Assembly (NCBI RefSeq): GCF_040096205.1
Contig: NZ_JBBMFD010000002.1
Coordinates: 1-64,000 of the forward strand
Reading direction: 5' to 3'
Source of the DNA: Solibaculum_A intestinale
GTDB lineage: Bacteria > Bacillota > Clostridia > Oscillospirales > Acutalibacteraceae
DNA: 64,000 nt
Shown here: positions 60,529 to 64,000 of the stretch, piece after piece
Numbering within the stretch: position 1 is the first letter of the stretch
Layout of the letters: the number at the start of each line of letters is the position of its first letter
Position numbers and translations under genes: made by a program
Notes under the pieces: model-generated
Seen by the model: the letters and a program-made list of their open reading frames with translations, nothing else
Told to the model about the DNA's origin: nothing
Database searches by the model: none

Positions 60529-62304
60529 TTAGATCAAATGATAGCGCTCTAGCAGCTCCTCAAGGACCGTGCCGGAAATCTTCTTCAAAGCCTTCTTTTC
60601 CAGAAAGCCTACGCCGAAGGGAAGCTTGATATCGGTGAGCTTCCTGCCGTCCATCATCTTGGAAGTGGAGTCGAGCAGGACCCGTATGTCGTAGCAGGAG
60701 CCGAACACCTCCGGAACCCCGCGGTCCACGTCCAGCAGGGTGTAGACCGCTTCCATGGCGGTGCGCACCGAATACTCGGTGGTGAACACCGTGTCGCGCG
60801 CCGTGTCGGCGAACTGGCCGATGAAAGCGAAGTTCACACAGCCCTCCGGCACTACCTTAGGCCGGTCGCCTTGGGTGCGGGGCATGAAAAAGGAGGTGAT
60901 GTAGGGCATCATGCAGGGAATGGTGTGAGCGGAGTTTCTGGCCATGTCCGGGATGTCCTCCTCCGGCACGCCCATGTGGTAAAGCCATTCCTCACAGATT
61001 TCCACGCCGGTGCATTCCTTCATGGGCTTCTTGACGAAGTTGCCGGGCACGTCGGTGTACAGCCCGTAAATCCAGCCTACCAGCTGATCCTTGGGCTGTT
61101 CCTTAAAGTGGGGCTGGCGGTTGAAGGTGTAGCTCATCAGCCAGTTGGAGTCCTTGACGGTAATGATGCCGCCGGTGACCACCTTGCCGGAGAAAGGATC
61201 GCGCTTGCACATCTTGCGCACATAATGGGGAATCCGTTCGTCCAGGGTGGTGACGGTGGCCGATTCCCAGTTGGTGGCGTGTACGTCCGAGCAGAACTTT
61301 TCCGGGCGGCCGAAGGCCGGGTCCTGCGCGGCGATCTTCTTCCACAGCTCCCAGCAGCCGCCTTCGCCGGGCTGGGTTTTACACACGGGCGCGTGGTCGT
61401 CGTCGCCCAGAGAGGAGTTTTCCGTGCAGCTGCCGTTGGTGACGAACACTAGGTCGTCCTCCACCAAGTCGATGGTTTCGGTGTTCCCTTCGTGGAGGCA
61501 GACGATCTGCCGGGCTACCTTCTTGCCTTCCCTGATGTCGAACAGGACGTTTGTCACCTGCGTGTTGTACTGGAATTGGACCCCGTGGGCTTCCAGATAC
61601 TTGACCATGGGCAGGATCAGGGATTCGTACTGGTTGAACTTTGTAAATTTCAGCGCCGAGAAATCAGGCAGGCCGCCGATGTGGTGGATGAACCGCTGAA
61701 TGTAAAGCTTCATCTCCAGGGCGGAATGCCATTTTTCAAAGGCAAACATGGTCTGCCAATAAAGCCAGAAGTTGGAGGAATAGAATTCCTCGTCGAACAC
61801 GTCGTCCAGGGTTTTGTCGTACAAGTCCTCGTCCTTGGTGAAGAACAGGTGGATAATCTCCAGCGCCGCCTTGTCGGAAAGGGCGAACTTGCCGTCGGTA
61901 TGGGCGTCCTCGCCCCGGTTGACGCTGGCACGCATCCGGGAATAGTTCGGGTCGCGCTTGTTGAGCCAGTAATACTCATCGAGAACGGAGACCCCTTCGG
62001 TTTCGATGGACGGAATGGAGCGGAACAGATCCCACAGACACTCAAAATGGTTCTCCATTTCCCGGCCGCCCCGGATGATGAACCCCTTCTGGGGATCATG
62101 GATGCCGTCGCAGGCGCCGCCGGGGAGGCCCAGTTCCTCTAAAATGTGGATGTGTTCTCCCTTCATCTGGCCGTCCCGCACCAGAAAACAGGCGGCGGCC
62201 AGAGAGGCGAGGCCGCTTCCCACCAGATAGGCGGATTTTTTATCCACGTCCTTGGGCTTTTGCGGACGGGCGAACGCTTCGTAATTGCCGTTGGAATAAT
62301 ACAT
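60529..62304 (-). CDS. ohyA: oleate hydratase (67 kDa myosin-cross-reactive antigen family)
   Basis: About 591 residues, an FAD enzyme that adds water to the cis-9 double bond of oleic and linoleic acid to give 10-hydroxy fatty acids, a detoxification reaction in gut and skin bacteria. Seen: the usual start MYYSNGNYEAFARP, a dinucleotide-binding motif YLVGSGLASLAAACFL, ILEELGLPGGACDG, and the catalytic-region segment RGGREMENHFECLWDLF. The second of two adjacent ATGs (62304) best fits GGAGG spacing. A TetR regulator gene lies just upstream on the same strand. Confidence 0.97.
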   Translation of the reverse strand: MYYSNGNYEAFARPQKPKDVDKKSAYLVGSGLASLAAACFLVRDGQMKGEHIHILEELGLPGGACDGIHDPQKGFIIRGGREMENHFECLWDLFRSIPSIETEGVSVLDEYYWLNKRDPNYSRMRASVNRGEDAHTDGKFALSDKAALEIIHLFFTKDEDLYDKTLDDVFDEEFYSSNFWLYWQTMFAFEKWHSALEMKLYIQRFIHHIGGLPDFSALKFTKFNQYESLILPMVKYLEAHGVQFQYNTQVTNVLFDIREGKKVARQIVCLHEGNTETIDLVEDDLVFVTNGSCTENSSLGDDDHAPVCKTQPGEGGCWELWKKIAAQDPAFGRPEKFCSDVHATNWESATVTTLDERIPHYVRKMCKRDPFSGKVVTGGIITVKDSNWLMSYTFNRQPHFKEQPKDQLVGWIYGLYTDVPGNFVKKPMKECTGVEICEEWLYHMGVPEEDIPDMARNSAHTIPCMMPYITSFFMPRTQGDRPKVVPEGCVNFAFIGQFADTARDTVFTTEYSVRTAMEAVYTLLDVDRGVPEVFGSCYDIRVLLDSTSKMMDGRKLTDIKLPFGVGFLEKKALKKISGTVLEELLERYHLI

Positions 62305-62374
62305 CATCCATACCTCCAAACGTTTTTTGTGCTTTCATCTTAGTCCGTTTCCTGAAGGTACGCCATAGACAAAC

Positions 62375-62404
62375 AAAAAGCCGTGTCGAAACTTTCGACA
62401 CGGC
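62375..62404 (-). terminator. terminator between the TetR gene and oleate hydratase
   Basis: GCCGTGTCGAAA-c-TTTCGACACGGC, a 12-bp near-perfect dyad, with TTTTTG after it on the minus strand. It implies that oleate hydratase has its own promoter (not clearly seen) between 62305 and 62374. Confidence 0.85.
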
Positions 62405-62444
62405 GGCAAAGCTGTAAAAATTTTAGACACCAAAAGGCATTTGT

Positions 62445-63011
62445 CTAACGAGCCCGGTCAGTCCGGTAGGTTTCCAGGGCTTTGTGTATATCCCCGTGAA
62501 TGAGGACGCTTAGCCGGCCCACGATGGCCTTGGGGTCCTCCTTCATCCCGGTGCGCACCCAGTTTAACAGAATGCCCACAAACGCGAACTTGTAAAAATC
62601 AGCGATGAAGGCCTTGTCTTCCTCCCGCACCGACATGGACGCTGCCTTTTCGTTGACCACCCCAATGAGCAGCTCAAAGGTCTCCCGGTAGAGAAACCCT
62701 TCCAGGTGCTCCCGGCAGACAGAGTGGTAGACACTGGAGACGAATTCTTTATTTTCCTGCACATATTCGAATACCCGCAGAAACCCGTTCTGCCAAGTGT
62801 CATAGGTGCGGTTTTCCCCGATGGCGCCCATGCTTTCACTTTTGAATATCCATTCCACCAGATCGAAAATGTCCTGGAAATGATAATAAAAGGTCTGGCG
62901 GTTTACTCCACAGTCTTCCGTAATGTCGATGACCGTAATCTTGTCCAACGGTTTTTTCGCCGCCAGCTTTTTCAGGGAAGCCGCCAGAGCCCGCTTGGTG
63001 GTCTGCGCCAT
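62445..63011 (-). CDS. TetR-family transcriptional regulator (DhaS-like C-terminal domain)
   Basis: A 188-residue regulator with an N-terminal helix-turn-helix (KITVIDITEDCGVNRQTFYYHFQDIFDLVEW) and an all-helical ligand domain of the TetR_C_8 type. Probably controls itself and, by position, the oleate hydratase gene in response to fatty acid. ATG 63011 after AAAGGAGGG; the frame upstream holds the promoter. Confidence 0.88.
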   Translation of the reverse strand: MAQTTKRALAASLKKLAAKKPLDKITVIDITEDCGVNRQTFYYHFQDIFDLVEWIFKSESMGAIGENRTYDTWQNGFLRVFEYVQENKEFVSSVYHSVCREHLEGFLYRETFELLIGVVNEKAASMSVREEDKAFIADFYKFAFVGILLNWVRTGMKEDPKAIVGRLSVLIHGDIHKALETYRTDRAR

Positions 63012-63036
63012 AAGCGCCCTCCTTTCCCAAACGATA

Positions 63037-63048
63037 TGACTAATGTCA
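63037..63048. promoter_or_regulatory. palindrome at the TetR promoter, possible autoregulatory operator
   Basis: TGAC-TAAT-GTCA, abutting the -10 box and downstream of it, a normal site for a TetR-type repressor. Confidence 0.5.
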
Positions 63049-63077
63049 GTATACCATGCCGTGCCCGAGCCGTCCAA
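63048..63077 (-). promoter_or_regulatory. promoter of the TetR-family gene
   Basis: Minus-strand -35 TTGGAC (63077-63072), 18-bp spacer, -10 TATACT (63053-63048). Confidence 0.7.
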
Positions 63078-63156
63078 TAAAAAAGTGAAATCCCTGTGTG
63101 ACGGTGGTTTTCCTAAGTGCCTGCCGCAGTTACGTAAGGCCGAAACCGTCCAAGAG

Positions 63157-63193
63157 AAAAGCGGGGATCCTCCTATAAGATCCCCGCCTTTTT
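63157..63193. terminator. terminator downstream of the ABC exporter gene
   Basis: GCGGGGATC/GATCCCCGC with 9-nt loop; CTTTTTAA on the plus strand and TTTTCTC on the minus strand. Confidence 0.8.
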
Positions 63194-63308
63194 AACCCCT
63201 TTTTTCCAAAGGAAAATCCCTTGCAAACGCGCCGGGGTTCAACAGGTTCGGGCGCACCCAATGACTCAAATTTGCCAGTTGTCCGCTTCCGAACTCTTTG
63301 CCGCCGGG

Positions 63309-64000
63309 CTAGATGGTCCATGTAGCCGAGCGGGCCTGTACCTCCACCATGTGCCGGTACACCCCGTTTTGCTCCAGAAGAGTTTCGGGCCTGCCCTGTT
63401 CGGCTACTTTGCCGTCTGCCAAAACCACGATTTGGTCCGCTCCGGCAACGGTGCGCATCCGGTGGGCGATGACCAGTACCGTTTTATTGGCAATCAGCCG
63501 GGAAAGGGCCGACTGGATCAGCGTCTCGTTTTCCACGTCCAGCGACGCGGTGGCCTCATCCAGCAGGATGATCGGCGCGTTTTTGAGGAAAGCCCGAGCG
63601 ATGGAGATGCGCTGGCGTTCCCCGCCGGACAGTTCGCATCCGTTTTCGCCGATCAGGGTATCAAACCCTTTGGGGAGCTTTTCGGCGAACTCGTTGCAGT
63701 TTGCAAGCTCTGCCGCCTGTAGAACCTCCGCGTCGCTGGCATCCTTCCTGCCGATGCGGATGTTTTCCAGTATGGTATTGTTAAACAAGGTCACATCCTG
63801 GAACACAATGGAGTAGAGGGACAGCAAAGCCTCCGGGTCGATTTTCGAAATGTCCATGCCGCCTACCGTGATGGTGCCCTTGTCTGCGTCCCAGAACCGG
63901 GAGGCAAGGCGGGAAACCGTGGTTTTTCCGCCGCCGGAGGGCCCCACCAGTGCGGTTACCTCGCCCTGCTTTGCGGTAAAAGACACGTCCTGCAGCACCG
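63309..64000 (-). CDS. ABC exporter, ATPase domain (5' part outside the window)
   Basis: The C-terminal 230 residues of a transporter: Walker A GPSGGGKTT, Q-loop IVFQDVTLFNNTI, signature LSGGERQR, Walker B IILLDEATASLD, H-loop AHRM, and a tail AEQGRPETLLEQNGVYRHMVEVQ. These are marks of fused membrane-ATPase exporters (multidrug/lipid or MsbA-like). The membrane domain and start lie beyond 64000; partner genes cannot be seen. Confidence 0.9.
   Translation of the reverse strand, partial: VLQDVSFTAKQGEVTALVGPSGGGKTTVSRLASRFWDADKGTITVGGMDISKIDPEALLSLYSIVFQDVTLFNNTILENIRIGRKDASDAEVLQAAELANCNEFAEKLPKGFDTLIGENGCELSGGERQRISIARAFLKNAPIILLDEATASLDVENETLIQSALSRLIANKTVLVIAHRMRTVAGADQIVVLADGKVAEQGRPETLLEQNGVYRHMVEVQARSATWTI

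Overview
The window reads as a chromosomal segment of a spore-forming, anaerobic, moderately GC-rich member of the Clostridia, most likely of the Oscillospirales/Ruminococcaceae type. The reasons are the ribosomal-protein order with map, a KOW-domain gene, infA and rpmJ embedded in it, a spoVACD-E operon, BclA-like collagen proteins, an [FeFe] hydrogenase, a sodium-pumping decarboxylase subunit, Bce- and Van-type two-component systems, and Firmicutes-type CIRCE and LexA sites. No rRNA genes, CRISPR array or prophage was seen.

Layout. 1-420: three tRNA genes (Val, Glu, Met; minus strand) behind a near-consensus promoter. 0.5-3.7 kb: a patatin-like phospholipase, a decarboxylase beta subunit with a tiny gamma-like partner, and an SGNH hydrolase. 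3.9-20 kb: one long plus-strand S10-spc-alpha gene cluster from rpsJ to rplQ, including secY, adk, map, infA and rpoA. It starts with a leader that can fold as an attenuator and contains two structured spacers (secY-adk, rpsD-rpoA). 20.0-20.35 kb: a probable structured non-coding RNA, perhaps of the raiA family. 20.4-33.3 kb: housekeeping and envelope genes, namely an oligopeptide-binding lipoprotein, a polysaccharide-deacetylase-like protein, a VanRS-like pair, the [FeFe] hydrogenase, MltG, a stand-alone AICAR transformylase, HtpG under a CIRCE element and a DUF2809 protein.

33.3-38 kb: a two-gene radical-SAM DNA-repair operon with LexA-like boxes in and beside its promoter, a small ribbon-helix-helix protein, and spoVAC-spoVAD-spoVAE. 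38-60 kb is an accessory, surface-oriented region. It holds a secreted protein of about 2066 residues with a six-hairpin glycosidase-like core, and a secreted PL11-like rhamnogalacturonan lyase. Both end in two copies of the same ~90-residue beta-rich module. The region also contains an orphan ABC ATPase, a complete Bce-type antimicrobial-peptide sensing/transport module, two collagen-like (G-x-T) proteins, a secreted papain-fold-like protein with a lipoprotein, and a large serine recombinase joined to one collagen gene. 60.5-64 kb: oleate hydratase with an upstream TetR regulator, and the C-terminal part of an ABC exporter cut by the window end.

How the genes fit together. The first third is translation and export machinery. 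The two large secreted proteins suggest use of pectic plant polysaccharide. SpoVA and the collagen-like proteins point to spores. The Bce module, Van-like pair and oleate hydratase fit an animal-gut life exposed to antimicrobial peptides and fatty acids. The least explained items are the shared C-terminal module, the recombinase-collagen operon, the two r-protein-operon spacer RNAs and the SOS-like control of the radical-SAM repair pair. All calls are by reading the sequence; no database search was possible.
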